The position numbers and the translations under genes are program-made. Positions 44,007-54,170 of a DNA stretch of 64,000 nucleotides are shown one piece after another. Positions within the stretch are counted from its first letter, which is position 1. Each line of letters starts with the position of its first letter. The notes below the pieces were generated by a model. The model was not told the DNA's origin. It saw nothing but the letters and a program-made list of their open reading frames with translations, and did no database searches. Source of the stretch: Planctomycetaceae bacterium (GTDB taxonomy: Bacteria > Planctomycetota > Planctomycetia > Planctomycetales > Planctomycetaceae); assembly GCA_021732415.1 (NCBI GenBank), contig JAKFVC010000001.1, positions 1 through 64,000 of the forward strand, read 5' to 3'.

Positions 44007-45107
44007 ATGGCCAGTGATCGCTATCCGTCTCGACGTCAGAAACTCCTGGCGGAAGTGCGCAAACAGAATCTGGCGTCGCTGCTGATTACGAACGAAACCA
44101 ATGTCCGCTACTTGACGGGATTCACTGGAGATTCGACGTATCTACTTTTAACGCAAGAACATGCGATCCTGATCAGCGACAGCCGCTATACCACGCAGAT
44201 CTCCGAGGAATGCTCTGGGTTAGAGGTCGTGATTCGGCCTCACACTCAGAAAATGCACGAAGCCACCGCCAAAGTGATCAAGAAGGCCAAACTGGCCCAG
44301 GTCGGGTTTGAATCGGGCGTGGTCACGGTCGAAATGTTCGAATCGTGGCAGAAGGAATCCCCGACTACCGACTTTGTGTCTTGCCCGGGTTTGGTCGAAG
44401 ACCTGCGGATGTTCAAAGATGCGGATGAAATTGCGGAGATCCGAACTGCCGTCCGTTTGGCCGAGAAAGGGTTCGCGACTTTGCGTGCCACGCTGCGTCC
44501 CGATTTGACGGAACTGGAAGTGGCGCATGATCTTGAACACGCGATGCGGAAATTTGGCTCACCTGGGGTGAGTTTTCCGCCGATTGTGGGTGTAGGACCT
44601 CGTGGAGCCCTGCCGCACGGACGGCCTTCGTCGATGCGGATTTCCGAGGCGGACTCGGTGCTGATCGATTGGGGTGCCAACAGTCCGGGCGGGTATAAGA
44701 GTGACTTGACGCGAATTTTGGTCACCGGTAAAGTTTCCGCGAAACTTGAGAAGGTATATGGAGTTGTGTTGACAGCCCAGCGTCTGGGGATAGCCGCTAT
44801 CCGGCCTGGCGTCAAAGGTTGCGAGGTTGATGCCGTCGCTCGTCAGCACATTGAACAGGCGGGTTTCGGCAAATTTTTCGGTCATTCACTCGGGCATGGG
44901 ATTGGATTAAACATCCATGAAGGGCCTCGTTTAGCCGCGATTTCCGAAACCGTACTGAAGCCGGGAATGGTCGTGACCGTCGAACCGGGAATTTATCTTC
45001 CCAACGTGCTGGGTGTCCGGATCGAAGATGACATCCTTGTCACGAAAGATGGTTGCGAAGTCCTGACTTCCGTGCCGAAAGAATTGGATCAGATGATTGT
45101 GAATTGA
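44007..45107 (+). CDS. Xaa-Pro dipeptidase/aminopeptidase (M24B)
   Basis: A 366-residue cytoplasmic peptidase with the creatinase-type N-terminal domain ([18 protein letters not shown]) and the pita-bread metallopeptidase domain. Metal-binding residues: D in [20 protein letters not shown] in [16 protein letters not shown] in VVTVEPGIY and E in GVRIEDD. It releases amino acids N-terminal to proline. The ATG at 44007 has GAGGAAAGG upstream; TTG 43989 is possible. In many bacteria this gene, efp, accB and accC are adjacent. Here accB and accC follow, but efp is missing. Confidence 0.92.
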   Translation: MASDRYPSRRQKLLAEVRKQNLASLLITNETNVRYLTGFTGDSTYLLLTQEHAILISDSRYTTQISEECSGLEVVIRPHTQKMHEATAKVIKKAKLAQVGFESGVVTVEMFESWQKESPTTDFVSCPGLVEDLRMFKDADEIAEIRTAVRLAEKGFATLRATLRPDLTELEVAHDLEHAMRKFGSPGVSFPPIVGVGPRGALPHGRPSSMRISEADSVLIDWGANSPGGYKSDLTRILVTGKVSAKLEKVYGVVLTAQRLGIAAIRPGVKGCEVDAVARQHIEQAGFGKFFGHSLGHGIGLNIHEGPRLAAISETVLKPGMVVTVEPGIYLPNVLGVRIEDDILVTKDGCEVLTSVPKELDQMIVN

Positions 45108-45372
45108 AGCCGGTCAAAAGTGGCCGGTATCCGAAGTCGCCAGACTTCGCCCGTGGCCGACGCTGCCAGCGTCGGAAGAGTTACGGATCAACAGTGATTG
45201 GTGGTGAAAGCCGCCAAACTTCGGGAGATGACCGCCATCTCAGTCTGAACCCGAGCGAGTTCTGCGACAAGTTCATACATATGTCCCACCACTGGTGCGG
45301 ACTACCCCCATAGAAAATACACTTGGCTGCCCCCGAGTCAGTCAGTACTAACCAGCGGAAAGACAAACGCTT

Positions 45373-45882
45373 ATGGCCGAAGGCAAATCAGCGGGCGTGC
45401 CGTTAGACCTGGAACGGCTGCGCGAACTTATCGCCCTCATGGAACAGCATGACATCAGCGAGGTCGACCTGCAAAATGGCGAACAGCGCTGCCGTCTGCG
45501 ACGTGGTCCACAGAACGTGCAGGTCATGGCCGCACCGCAAGGGTATGCGCCACAGCCGCAAATGTACGCGCCGCCCCAGGCACCCGCGATCACTCCAGGC
45601 GGCGCCAGTGCTCCGGCAGCACCCGCTGCTCCGGTGAATGACGGTTCGATTGTCATCAAGAGTCCGACCGTAGGCACGTTCTACGCGTCACCCTCGCCGG
45701 ATGATCCTCCGTTCCTGAAGATCGGGACCACGGTCAAACCGGATACGGTCGTCTGTCTGATCGAGGCCATGAAGGTCTACAATCAGATTACCGCCGATGT
45801 GTCGGGAACCGTGACCGAGATTCTGGTTAACAACGCGGACGCCGTCGAATTTGGTCAGCCGTTGTTCCGCGTGAAGCCCTAG
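45373..45882 (+). CDS. accB: acetyl-CoA carboxylase biotin carboxyl carrier protein
   Basis: A 169-residue AccB. The N-terminal helical part (DLERLRELIALMEQHDISEVDL) is followed by an Ala/Pro linker (residues ~55-95) and the biotinyl domain. The biotinylated lysine is in CLIEAMKVYNQI near residue 135. It carries CO2 between AccC and AccA/AccD. It starts at ATG 45373, 59 bp upstream of accC, which is probably co-transcribed. Confidence 0.95.
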   Translation: MAEGKSAGVPLDLERLRELIALMEQHDISEVDLQNGEQRCRLRRGPQNVQVMAAPQGYAPQPQMYAPPQAPAITPGGASAPAAPAAPVNDGSIVIKSPTVGTFYASPSPDDPPFLKIGTTVKPDTVVCLIEAMKVYNQITADVSGTVTEILVNNADAVEFGQPLFRVKP

Positions 45883-45941
45883 TCGCGAAGACGTAGCCGC
45901 GCTCCCTGCAAATACTCGAGAAACCTCGAAAACACTCGAAA

Positions 45942-47300
45942 ATGTTTCAACGCATCCTGGTTGCTAACCGTGGCGAAATCGCGCTGCGGGTGATTCGTGC
46001 CTGCCGAGATATGGGGATTGAGACGGTTGCCGTTTTCAGTCAGGCCGACCGGGGAGCTCACTATCTCTCGCTGGCCACCGAAGCCATCTGCATCGGACCG
46101 CCAGCCGCCGTCGACAGCTACCTGATGATCAATCGGATCATCAGCGCGGCCGAGGTCGGGAACGTGCAGGCCATCCACCCCGGCTACGGTTTTCTGTCGG
46201 AAAACGCGCATTTCGCCGAGGTCTGCCGCACGTGCAAGATCGAGTTCATCGGCCCTTCGCACGAGGCCATGGCGAAGCTGGGCGACAAGGTCAGCGCGAA
46301 GCTGATTGCTCGTGAAGCCAAGGTCCCCACGGTCCCCGGCAGTGATGGCTTGCTGACCGACGAGGGTGAAGCAATCCGAGTGGCCGCGCAGATTGGTTAT
46401 CCGGTCCTCATCAAGGCCACGGCAGGTGGCGGTGGTAAGGGGATGCGAGTTGCCACCGATGAAGCCAGCTTGAAATCCGGCTTGAAATCGGCCTCCATCG
46501 AAGCCGAAAGTGCGTTCAAGAACGGTGGCGTGTATCTCGAGAAATTCATCTCGAAACCCCGTCACGTCGAAGTGCAAATCATCGCCGATCATCATGGCAA
46601 CGCGGTCCACCTGTGGGAACGTGACTGCAGCTTGCAACGACGGCATCAGAAATTGGTCGAAGAAAGCCCTGCCCCGAATTTGCCGCTGGCCGTTCGTGAA
46701 GAGATGTGCAAAGCGGCCGTCCGATTGGTTAAGACTGCGGGCTACACGAACGCGGGGACCGTCGAATTTCTGGTCGATGCCGACCACAACTTCTACTTTA
46801 TTGAAGTCAACGCCCGCATCCAGGTCGAACACCCCGTTTCCGAATTGGTCTCGGGAACGGACTTAGTCCAACAGCAGATTCGCGTCGCCGCCGGAGAAGT
46901 CCTGCCGTGGAAGCAGAAGAATATCCCCTGCAACGGTTCGGCCATCGAAGTCCGCATAAACGCAGAAGACCCGGCCAATAACTTCCGCGGCTCGCCCGGC
47001 AAAATCACCAAGCTGCGAGTTCCCGGCGGTCCCGGTGTTCGCTGGGATTCGCACGTCTACGAAGGCTATACGGTCCCGCCGTATTACGATTCGTTGATCG
47101 GCAAGCTGATCATCCATCGCCCGACTCGCGAAGAGTCCTTCGCCACGATGCGCCGGGCCCTCGCCGAATTCACGATCGAAGGGATCAAGACGACGATTCC
47201 ATTGCTGAAAGAGATCTTCGAAAACGCCGACTTCGCCGCGGGCAACGTGGACACGACTTACATCGAACGGACGTGGTCGTTTACAGGCGGGGCGAAATAG
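45942..47300 (+). CDS. accC: acetyl-CoA carboxylase biotin carboxylase
   Basis: A 452-residue ATP-grasp enzyme of normal length that carboxylates biotin on AccB. It has the N-terminal [33 protein letters not shown], the glycine-rich loop [23 protein letters not shown] and [16 protein letters not shown], all with the known catalytic residues. It starts at ATG 45942, directly after accB. Pyruvate or propionyl carboxylase subunits are less likely, given the accB neighbour. Confidence 0.96.
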   Translation: MFQRILVANRGEIALRVIRACRDMGIETVAVFSQADRGAHYLSLATEAICIGPPAAVDSYLMINRIISAAEVGNVQAIHPGYGFLSENAHFAEVCRTCKIEFIGPSHEAMAKLGDKVSAKLIAREAKVPTVPGSDGLLTDEGEAIRVAAQIGYPVLIKATAGGGGKGMRVATDEASLKSGLKSASIEAESAFKNGGVYLEKFISKPRHVEVQIIADHHGNAVHLWERDCSLQRRHQKLVEESPAPNLPLAVREEMCKAAVRLVKTAGYTNAGTVEFLVDADHNFYFIEVNARIQVEHPVSELVSGTDLVQQQIRVAAGEVLPWKQKNIPCNGSAIEVRINAEDPANNFRGSPGKITKLRVPGGPGVRWDSHVYEGYTVPPYYDSLIGKLIIHRPTREESFATMRRALAEFTIEGIKTTIPLLKEIFENADFAAGNVDTTYIERTWSFTGGAK

Positions 47301-47362
47301 TCGAAAATCGGGCAGGGATCAGCGATATACCTACTGCTTCGTCAGCGCTAAGTCTTCGGGTT

Positions 47363-47436
47363 GTAGCCACGCTCGCCAGAGCGTGGGCTGCTCACAAATA
47401 GCAACCGATTGCCCACGGTCTGGCGACCGTGGCTAC
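47363..47436. repeat. GTAGC-type palindrome pair, CACGCTCGCC core
   Basis: The arms at 47363-47388 and 47411-47436 start GTAGCCACGCTCGCC and end GTGGCTAC, with several compensating or wobble-type differences. It lies between accC and the phosphofructokinase gene. Confidence 0.8.
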
Positions 47437-47489
47437 GCGATAATTCAGCGTTGACAGCGCACTACACAAATCAAGCTTAGAGAAACACT

Positions 47490-48524
47490 ATGAAAGTTGC
47501 ATTACTCACCGGCGGCGGCGACTGCCCCGGTCTGAACCCCGTCATCCGCGGCGCCGTTCAAACCCTGACCAATGCTGGTCACGAATGCGTTGGACTCCTG
47601 GAGGGCTGGAAGGGTGCCATTGAAGGGACTTCGATTCCCCTGAGCCCTGCTGTCACGGACAGCATCATCGACAAGGGTGGGACCATCCTGTTCTCATCGC
47701 GTACCAACCTCTTCAAAGACGACGCCACCGAAGCGAAGAACGTCCCGCAATTGCAGGCGTCTTTCAAGCGCCTGGGCATCGATGCCCTGATCGCCATCGG
47801 CGGCGACGACACTCTCGGCGTGGCCCGCAAGCTCCATGAAAAATACCAGTTGAAGACCGTCGGCTGCCCCAAGACGATCGACAACGACCTGTGTGCGACC
47901 GACTACACGTTCGGTTTCGACACGGCCCTCAACATCTGCATGGAGGCGATTGACCGCTGCCGCACAACGGCGGAATCGCATCGCCGCATCATCGTGGTGG
48001 AAACGATGGGGCGCCATGCGGGCTGGATTGCCGCCTTCGCCGGAATCGCTGGTGGAGCCGACTACATCCTGGTCCCCGAAGAAAAGGTTGACATCGAAAA
48101 GATGTGCGACGTCCTGAAGAAGCGTCGCGCTGCTGGCAAGATGTGGGGCATCGTCGTCGTGAGCGAAGGGATCGAGCTCCCCGAAGGCATGGTCAAGAAG
48201 TCGGGCGAAGTCGATTCGTTCGGCCACGTGCAACTCGGTGGGGTTGGTGACACGGTTGCCGAGATCATCAAGCAGAAGACCGACATCCCCACGCGTGCGG
48301 TAATCCTCGGTCACATGCAACGCGGCGGTTCACCGACAGCCTTCGATCGCGTGCTGGGAACCCGCTTGGGAATCCACGCGGGCCGCTTGGTTGTCGAGCA
48401 AAAATGGGGTCAGATGGTGGCTCTGCGAGGGATGAACATCGTCAACGTATCGCTGGCCGAAGCGACTGGCGAGAACCGCACGCTGTACCCCGAAATCATG
48501 GCAGAAGCCCACGAATTCTTCTAA
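47490..48524 (+). CDS. phosphofructokinase of the PPi-dependent type
   Basis: A 344-residue PfkA-superfamily enzyme acting on fructose 6-phosphate in glycolysis. It has [16 protein letters not shown] at the N-terminus, GGDDTLG at residues 104-110, [20 protein letters not shown] near 128, GRHAGWIA, and [17 protein letters not shown] enzymes have Gly after GGD and Gly before TIDND. Here these are Asp and Lys, the pattern of PPi-dependent enzymes. The overall match is to the Amycolatopsis-type mixed group. PPi as phosphoryl donor is therefore likely but not proven, and the reaction may be reversible. The gene stands alone, with its own terminator. Confidence 0.88.
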   Translation: MKVALLTGGGDCPGLNPVIRGAVQTLTNAGHECVGLLEGWKGAIEGTSIPLSPAVTDSIIDKGGTILFSSRTNLFKDDATEAKNVPQLQASFKRLGIDALIAIGGDDTLGVARKLHEKYQLKTVGCPKTIDNDLCATDYTFGFDTALNICMEAIDRCRTTAESHRRIIVVETMGRHAGWIAAFAGIAGGADYILVPEEKVDIEKMCDVLKKRRAAGKMWGIVVVSEGIELPEGMVKKSGEVDSFGHVQLGGVGDTVAEIIKQKTDIPTRAVILGHMQRGGSPTAFDRVLGTRLGIHAGRLVVEQKWGQMVALRGMNIVNVSLAEATGENRTLYPEIMAEAHEFF

Positions 48525-48553
48525 GAACTTCGAGTCGAAAATCATTCGAATCG

Positions 48554-48590
48554 CAGCCCGGCTATTCGCAGTAGCCGGGCTGTTTATATT
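48554..48590 (+). terminator. rho-independent terminator of the phosphofructokinase gene
   Basis: CAGCCCGGCTA and TAGCCGGGCTG form a perfect 11 bp stem around TTCGCAG, followed by TTTATATT, 30 bases after the stop codon. Confidence 0.85.
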
Positions 48591-48638
48591 GATGGATCTT
48601 GGCAATTTGATGACGTTTCAAGCGACAAGGCCATTCAG

Positions 48639-48736
48639 AATAATCTCACGCAAAGGCGCCAAGGCGCAAAGATAAAGAATGGCTACTCGGTTGACCTTCG
48701 GAACTTTGCGCCTTGGCGCCTTTGCGTGAGATTATT
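48639..48736. repeat. GCGCCAAGGCGC word inverted repeat
   Basis: The arms at 48639-48671 (AATAATCTCACGCAAAGGCGC...) and 48704-48736 are perfect 33 bp complements. The same family forms the outer arms at 37083-37384. Confidence 0.85.
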
Positions 48737-48867
48737 CCTAAATCCTGTCTGTAGCCTTTCCAGCTGGCTCCCACAAGCCGCCGGGAAATATCGCTATTGA
48801 TTGATGCGTTTTCCCGATATGATATTGGAACGCTCGCAGTTCGGATCCCTGTACCCTGCCGTGTGTG

Positions 48868-50352
48868 ATGTTGCTTATGACTCAAAAATCGTTCGGCATA
48901 CCGCGACGTGCATTCCTGGCCGATGTCGGCATGGGCTTCACTGGCTTGGCCTTGGGAACGTTGCTGCACCAACAGGGAATCGCCCGAGCGGAATCCACCG
49001 CACTCTGGACGCCACCGACCGGGCAGCCACACTTTCCCGCCAAGGCCAAGAACGTCATCTGGATCTTCCTCGTCGGCGGCATGAGCCAGATGGAGAGTTT
49101 TGATCCGAAGCCCGCCCTCAACGAGCATGCCGGGAAGACCATTCAAGAGTCACCGTTTGCCTCCACGCTGGAATCGCCGCTGGTCAAGAAGAACCTGCGT
49201 GAAGTCATCGAGGGTCTCCACAAGGTCCACCCGAAACTCTTCCCGTTGCAGGTCGGATTCAAGAAGCACGGCCAGAGCGGCCTGGAAATCAGCGACTGGT
49301 GGTCTCATCTGGGAGACTGGTGCGCCGATGATCTGGCACTCGTCCGCGGGATGTGGACCACCGACAACAACCACGGGGCCCAGCTTCAATTTCACACCGG
49401 CCGGCATTCGCTTGAGGGGAATTTCCCGACGATCGGCTCGTGGATCCACTATGGGCTGGGAACTCTCAACGAGAATTTGCCGCAGTTCATCGTCATGGGA
49501 ACCCCGATTGCCGATTGCTGCGGCGGAGTCGGCGGCCACGGAGCAAACTACCTCGGGCCGGAACACAACGGCGTGCAGCTGGAGGTTGACCCCAATAATC
49601 CTCTGCCCTTCGCCTTGCCCGGCCGAGAAGTCTTCCGCGAAGAACAAGCCGCCGAATTCGATCTGTTGGGAAAACTCAACAACATCTCGGCGGTCGAATA
49701 TCCCGACGATCAGGCGATGCGGGCGCGAATTAAGTCGTACGAGTTAGCCTTCCGGATGCAGACCGCCGTTCCCGAGGTCGTCAATTTTTCATCCGAATCG
49801 GCCGAGACACTTGGGATGTACGGCACCGACAAGGGACCGACACAGACGTTCGGCCGCCAATGTCTGGCCGCGAGGCGTCTCGTTGAACGCGGTGTGCGGT
49901 TCATTCAACTGTTCCACGGCAGCAACGGTGGAGCCGGTGCCTGGGATGCTCACGGCGGACTGAAAGCGGGTCACTCGTCCCTCTGCGGGCAGGTTGATCA
50001 GCCGATCGCCGCATTGATCAAAGATCTGAAGCAGCGCGGCCTGCTCGACGAAACCCTGGTCGTCATTGGCACCGAGTTCGGCCGTACTCCGGGAGCCCAA
50101 GGCGGCGATGGCCGCGACCATCATCCCTATGGTTTTTCCGTAGCGCTGGCGGGAGGCGGGATCAAGGGAGGCATCGCCCACGGCAAGACCGACGACATCG
50201 GTTTCCATGCAGTGGAAGGCCGGCACTATGTGACCGATCTGCACGCGACGGTCCTGCATCAACTCGGACTGGATTCGCATCGCCTGGAAATCCCCGGCCG
50301 CAAGCGGCTGGAGATCGACCACGGGCAGCCGATTCGCGAGATCATTAAGTGA
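48868..50352 (+). CDS. DUF1501 secreted protein, Tat-type N-terminus
   Basis: A ~494-residue DUF1501 (sulfatase-like fold) protein. The N-terminus has an RRAFLADVG Tat-like signal. The core has [77 protein letters not shown] and [20 protein letters not shown], matching the family's conserved blocks. Starts at 48868 or 48877 are both possible. DUF1501 genes normally pair with a DUF1549/DUF1553 cytochrome gene, and none is adjacent here. The family is thought to act in the periplasm on sulfated polymers, but its chemistry is not established. Confidence 0.88.
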   Translation: MLLMTQKSFGIPRRAFLADVGMGFTGLALGTLLHQQGIARAESTALWTPPTGQPHFPAKAKNVIWIFLVGGMSQMESFDPKPALNEHAGKTIQESPFASTLESPLVKKNLREVIEGLHKVHPKLFPLQVGFKKHGQSGLEISDWWSHLGDWCADDLALVRGMWTTDNNHGAQLQFHTGRHSLEGNFPTIGSWIHYGLGTLNENLPQFIVMGTPIADCCGGVGGHGANYLGPEHNGVQLEVDPNNPLPFALPGREVFREEQAAEFDLLGKLNNISAVEYPDDQAMRARIKSYELAFRMQTAVPEVVNFSSESAETLGMYGTDKGPTQTFGRQCLAARRLVERGVRFIQLFHGSNGGAGAWDAHGGLKAGHSSLCGQVDQPIAALIKDLKQRGLLDETLVVIGTEFGRTPGAQGGDGRDHHPYGFSVALAGGGIKGGIAHGKTDDIGFHAVEGRHYVTDLHATVLHQLGLDSHRLEIPGRKRLEIDHGQPIREIIK

Positions 50353-50356
50353 TGTC

Positions 50357-50421
50357 GTAGCCCGACTCTCCGAGTCGGGTCTCTTCCTCTCCAATACACC
50401 CGACTCAGAGAGTCAGGCTAC
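50357..50421. repeat. GTAGC-type palindrome pair, CCGACTC core
   Basis: Inverted copies at 50357-50379 and 50399-50421 of the same unit as at 5392-5462, with a one-base change in each core. It starts 5 bases after the DUF1501 stop codon. Confidence 0.85.
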
Positions 50422-50454
50422 AAAAAAGCAGCCACGGCGAAATTACCGTGGCTG
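50422..50454 (-). terminator. rho-independent terminator of the MFS gene
   Basis: CAGCCACGG and CCGTGGCTG form a perfect 9 bp stem; on the minus strand it is followed by a run of six T. It lies 24 bases after the stop of the gene ending at 50478. Confidence 0.85.
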
Positions 50455-50477
50455 TTGAATTCTGTTATTTGCTCGCT

Positions 50478-51920
50478 TCAGTTCGCCAATGCACTCTGCG
50501 GTTCGGGTTTACGTCCCCGCGAATCTTCCGCATAGACGGCAACCGCACGACGTTCGACGGCCAACGCCGCGGGAACTCGTTCGGGAATCGACGCTGAGGC
50601 AGGCGGGACCACTTCCGGAAGCCGGTCGGGTCGCAACTTCGGCAGCAAGAACAGCAAGCCGACGGTCGAGAATCGCAGCACCGAAGAGATTCCGAACACC
50701 AACAAGTAGCTCTCGGCCGACTTGTCCATGAAATTGATGATCAAGCCGCCCGCGATGGAACCGAGCACCATCGACAGAGCGTTCGCCGCGTTGTACATCG
50801 TCATCAATGCGGTCCGCTCGTCGCGTCGCAGGGATTCGAAGAACAACAGTAACATGGCCAGTTCATAAGCCGCCCAAGCCACGCCACCCACAAGTTGCAA
50901 GGCGAACAGAAACGGCAGCGAATTGGAAACCATCCACAAACCGGAGACCGGCACGATCCCAATCCCACCAATCCACAGCAATTTTTGCGGGCCGGATCGC
51001 TGAGCCACAATGCCCCACAGAGGCAAGGCCAGCATCTTGGCCAGGAAGCACGTACCGATCAACATGACGTATGTCGAATACGACAACTGCATGTGTCGCA
51101 GCATGTAAGGATTGAAGTACGGTCCCGAGAAGTAGACGGCAAATTGCGTCGCCACGAGGTACAGCAGGAAGCGTTCGCTGCCACCATTCCACAGACGACG
51201 TCCCAACTCGAGGAAGCTCACTGACTTCTGATCATCATGCTTGGGTGCCGTTTCACTTTGAGCCGACAGCGCCCAGGCCGAAACCAGCCGACAGACCGCC
51301 GCCACGCCAAACAGCACGGCGAAGGCCTGCAGCAAAAATCCGCCGTTCTTGGCGTATTGCAGACTGAACCCACCGACCACAAAGCCCAGCAGCGTGCCGG
51401 CCTGTGTAAATCGGGTACGTCGAGCAAAGTAATTTGAGCGGACCAGCTTGGGTACGAGCATCTCGGCCCAACTGCCCCAGGCCGCGGCCGACGCCATCCC
51501 GAATCCCCAATAACAGGAGACCAACAGGAAGACCATGCCGAGAGAAATGCCTCCACGACAGGCAGCAATCGCCAAGGGGACGAAGCACAACGCTTGCAGT
51601 GCGGCACTGGTAACAACCCACAGACGGGGCGAACCCAGCCATTTCACGCCGCGCGGCGCCAGCAACTGCAGTACGGCACCTGCCAGCAAAGGCAAGGTCG
51701 TAATCAAGCCAGCGGCGACTTCGCCTAAGCCGGCAGCCAGTACGAAGGCAGGAAGATAGGTTTCACCTATCCCGACCATCACGCTGAAAAAGACGCCGTC
51801 CCGGGTCATAGACCGCAGGTCGCGACGGGTGGACTGATCGGAGGGAACGGAGATCGCGGTGCTATGTCCCGCGTCAACTCGCCATTCCGGAGCTTCGACC
51901 GGTCCGGTACACCCAGACAT
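50478..51920 (-). CDS. MFS transporter
   Basis: A 480-residue polytopic carrier with about twelve membrane segments, a hydrophilic N-terminal ~40 residues and a C-terminal ~50-residue tail. MTRDGVFFSVMVGIGETYLPAFVLAAGLGEVAAGLI and the mid-loop region (KLVRSNYFARRTRFTQAGTLLG) fit a general MFS permease. The substrate cannot be inferred. It starts at ATG 51920 without a good ribosome-binding site. It is convergent with the DUF1501 gene and shares the palindrome/terminator region. Confidence 0.8.
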   Translation of the reverse strand: MSGCTGPVEAPEWRVDAGHSTAISVPSDQSTRRDLRSMTRDGVFFSVMVGIGETYLPAFVLAAGLGEVAAGLITTLPLLAGAVLQLLAPRGVKWLGSPRLWVVTSAALQALCFVPLAIAACRGGISLGMVFLLVSCYWGFGMASAAAWGSWAEMLVPKLVRSNYFARRTRFTQAGTLLGFVVGGFSLQYAKNGGFLLQAFAVLFGVAAVCRLVSAWALSAQSETAPKHDDQKSVSFLELGRRLWNGGSERFLLYLVATQFAVYFSGPYFNPYMLRHMQLSYSTYVMLIGTCFLAKMLALPLWGIVAQRSGPQKLLWIGGIGIVPVSGLWMVSNSLPFLFALQLVGGVAWAAYELAMLLLFFESLRRDERTALMTMYNAANALSMVLGSIAGGLIINFMDKSAESYLLVFGISSVLRFSTVGLLFLLPKLRPDRLPEVVPPASASIPERVPAALAVERRAVAVYAEDSRGRKPEPQSALAN

Positions 51921-52608
51921 TTCAGGAGTTCCGAATTGTGAAATTACTCTTCAACAGCCCCTGAACACAGAGGTGCCGAAAAGTCAGGGGAATGATAACA
52001 AATCGTGCTCGTGAAGAGAACCCCTTCGCGAGGACACCTTCTAAGGCGGGACCAACTTGCAGCGTACCTTGCCATACTGACAGCAATGCACAAAAACCAA
52101 CTCTCAAATACTGCGCTCGCCCCCCCGGAAGCGTGTTGCCAAAAGGCATCACGTTTCAAACCTAGCATACGCTGAGCCGTGCTGCCGATTTTTCATCTGA
52201 ATTCGCATCAGTTCGGCGGCCAGGCGTCAGTGGGACACGGGAAACCGGCTGGATGTTCTCGGCAAGTCCAAAGAATCTTCCCGGCCAGATTTTCACGTCC
52301 GGTGAGCGGCACAAGACATTATCGACCAACACCCGTTGCTTTCGCCAAAGAAATCGGTTGTGCCGACTATTCCCAAAAAGAGGAATCTCCTGCCTAGTTT
52401 TGCGGCATAACGACCGCAGGATAGGCATCCTGCCTGTCCATCACGATGCGACAGCGGATGAACCAAGTGGATGCGCAAATCAGCCAGCAATGACAAACGC
52501 GTTTCAGAGACTGGTAAGAAATCAGCCAATCTTGCGAGGACGGGGACGGGACCACGATTGGGGAATTGAACGCGTTGGCGGTACGGCGCGAGATCGCACA
52601 TTGGTTTT
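51921..52608. other. intergenic region before copy 4 of family A, no supported gene
   Basis: Frames are open on both strands but their products show no known domain or good ribosome-binding site. It precedes the family A palindrome. With that element, the gap from 51921 to 53045 is the longest non-coding stretch in the window. Confidence 0.4.
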
Positions 52609-52848
52609 TATCCCGGAGGGATTAACGAGAGTAGCCGGTGGTTGAGGAGCGGAGCGACGACACCACCGGATATCGTCTCCCAGCGTCCTCGATCCTGGAG
52701 GGATCGCAGAGGATTTGAATTCGTGACATGCTACGGTGCGTCCCTCTGGCATCCCTCCAGGATGCGAACCCAATGACGACCGAACCGGTGGTGTCGTCGC
52801 TCCGCTCCTCAACCACCGGCTACTCTCTGTGACCCCATCCGGGGTCAG
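52609..52848. repeat. compound palindrome, family A, copy 4
   Basis: The outer arms at 52633-52669 and 52785-52821 pair perfectly over 37 bp. The inner arms, 52692-52704 (ATCCTGGAGGGAT) and 52751-52763 (ATCCCTCCAGGAT), differ from copies 2 and 3 by one base in each arm that keeps the pair. Confidence 0.9.
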
Positions 52849-53045
52849 ATCTCGACTTGACCTGGAATTAAGGAATCTTGCCTGCCGGTTCTGTGTTTCT
52901 TTTGTGTCCTTCTGTGGCTATGAACTAATCCGCCCTGTCCACCGCCACCCCTCGATCAATGCGATTGCCCGATCTTGCCCGGACTTGATATGCTATCCGT
53001 AACAGCTTTTCGAGCAAGGACTTCCGCACCTCTGGGAACCATTTC

Positions 53046-54089
53046 ATGCGTCTGCGAGCCATTGCGTTGACCGTCTGCCTGATCGCCTGGGTTGCGTTCG
53101 CTGTGGGTGAGGAACCGCTCCAGCCCAGTCCGACTCATGCCGAGATTCCAGTGACGGGCATGGTCGACTTCAAGATCACTTCCGACGAACCGCTAGTCGC
53201 CGAGCGGTTTCGGATGCAGAACCATCAGTTTTCTTACACCACAAAGCTCGAACGAATGAGTGGCGAAGTACAAGTGACGAGGGTCACATATCCCTCGCCG
53301 GTGAAGACGGAATTTGAAGAAAACAACACCGTTCACGGGTTGTACTTTCAACCAGCCGGCAAAGGACCGTTTCCTGGCGTTGTCGTGCTGCACATCCTGG
53401 GAGGCGATTTCATCCTGTCGCAAACCATCGCCAATGCCTTGGCGAGAAACGGAGTGGCAGCGCTCGCCATCAAGATGCCGTACTACGCTGAACGACGCCG
53501 GCCGGGCCATCCGCGCCGGTTACTCTCGCGAAACCTGGAAGAATCGATCGCCGGCATGACACAGGCGGTACTCGATATCCGTCAGTCGGTGGCATGGATT
53601 CGTGACCGGCCGGAAGTGGGCGATGACGATCTGGGGATTACTGGAATCAGCCTGGGCGGGTTGATGTCGGCCCTCAGTGCCGCCGCGGAACCTCGCGTCC
53701 GGAAAGTCGGCATCCAGCTCGCGGGTGGCGACCTGGCGCAATCCATTTGGGATCAAGAACGGAAGGAAACCGCGGGGTTCCGCGAGGACTGGCTGGCCAA
53801 GGGGGGCACGCGTGAAACATTCATTAAGGCCGTGTCTCCGGTCGAGCCCACGACGTACGGTCATCTGCTGAAAGGCCGCAAGGTCTTGATGCTGGCGGCT
53901 CGAAATGACGAGATTTTCCCCGTTTCCAGCACGATCGCATTATGGAAATCGATCGGCGAAGAGCCCGAACTGATCTGGCTGGAGGACACTGGCCACTACA
54001 CGGCCCTGCTCTATATCATGCGGGAAACAGAACGCCTCAGTCAGTTTATGAAGCAACCTCTGCCGGAGCGGCGATCAGCAGCCAAGTAA
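53046..54089 (+). CDS. exported alpha/beta hydrolase
   Basis: A 347-residue protein with a signal peptide (RLRAIALTVCLIAWVAFAVG). The catalytic triad candidates are Ser in GISLGG near residue 200, Asp in ARNDEIFP near residue 284 and His in DTGHYTA near residue 314. It resembles dienelactone-hydrolase or acetyl-xylan-esterase-type enzymes. The substrate is likely an ester in the periplasm. It starts at ATG 53046. It is followed by a family B element and an epimerase gene on the same strand. Confidence 0.75.
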   Translation: MRLRAIALTVCLIAWVAFAVGEEPLQPSPTHAEIPVTGMVDFKITSDEPLVAERFRMQNHQFSYTTKLERMSGEVQVTRVTYPSPVKTEFEENNTVHGLYFQPAGKGPFPGVVVLHILGGDFILSQTIANALARNGVAALAIKMPYYAERRRPGHPRRLLSRNLEESIAGMTQAVLDIRQSVAWIRDRPEVGDDDLGITGISLGGLMSALSAAAEPRVRKVGIQLAGGDLAQSIWDQERKETAGFREDWLAKGGTRETFIKAVSPVEPTTYGHLLKGRKVLMLAARNDEIFPVSSTIALWKSIGEEPELIWLEDTGHYTALLYIMRETERLSQFMKQPLPERRSAAK

Positions 54090-54109
54090 CCGAGAGATCG
54101 CCAAACACC

Positions 54110-54138
54110 GACGGACGGGCCTGGAGACCCGTCCCACG
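54110..54138. repeat. single family B element
   Basis: GACGGACGGGCCTGGAGACC and onwards, between the hydrolase and epimerase genes. No inverted partner is nearby. Confidence 0.75.
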
Positions 54139-54170
54139 ACGCCTTCACCTCGCATCACCCACAGGACGGC

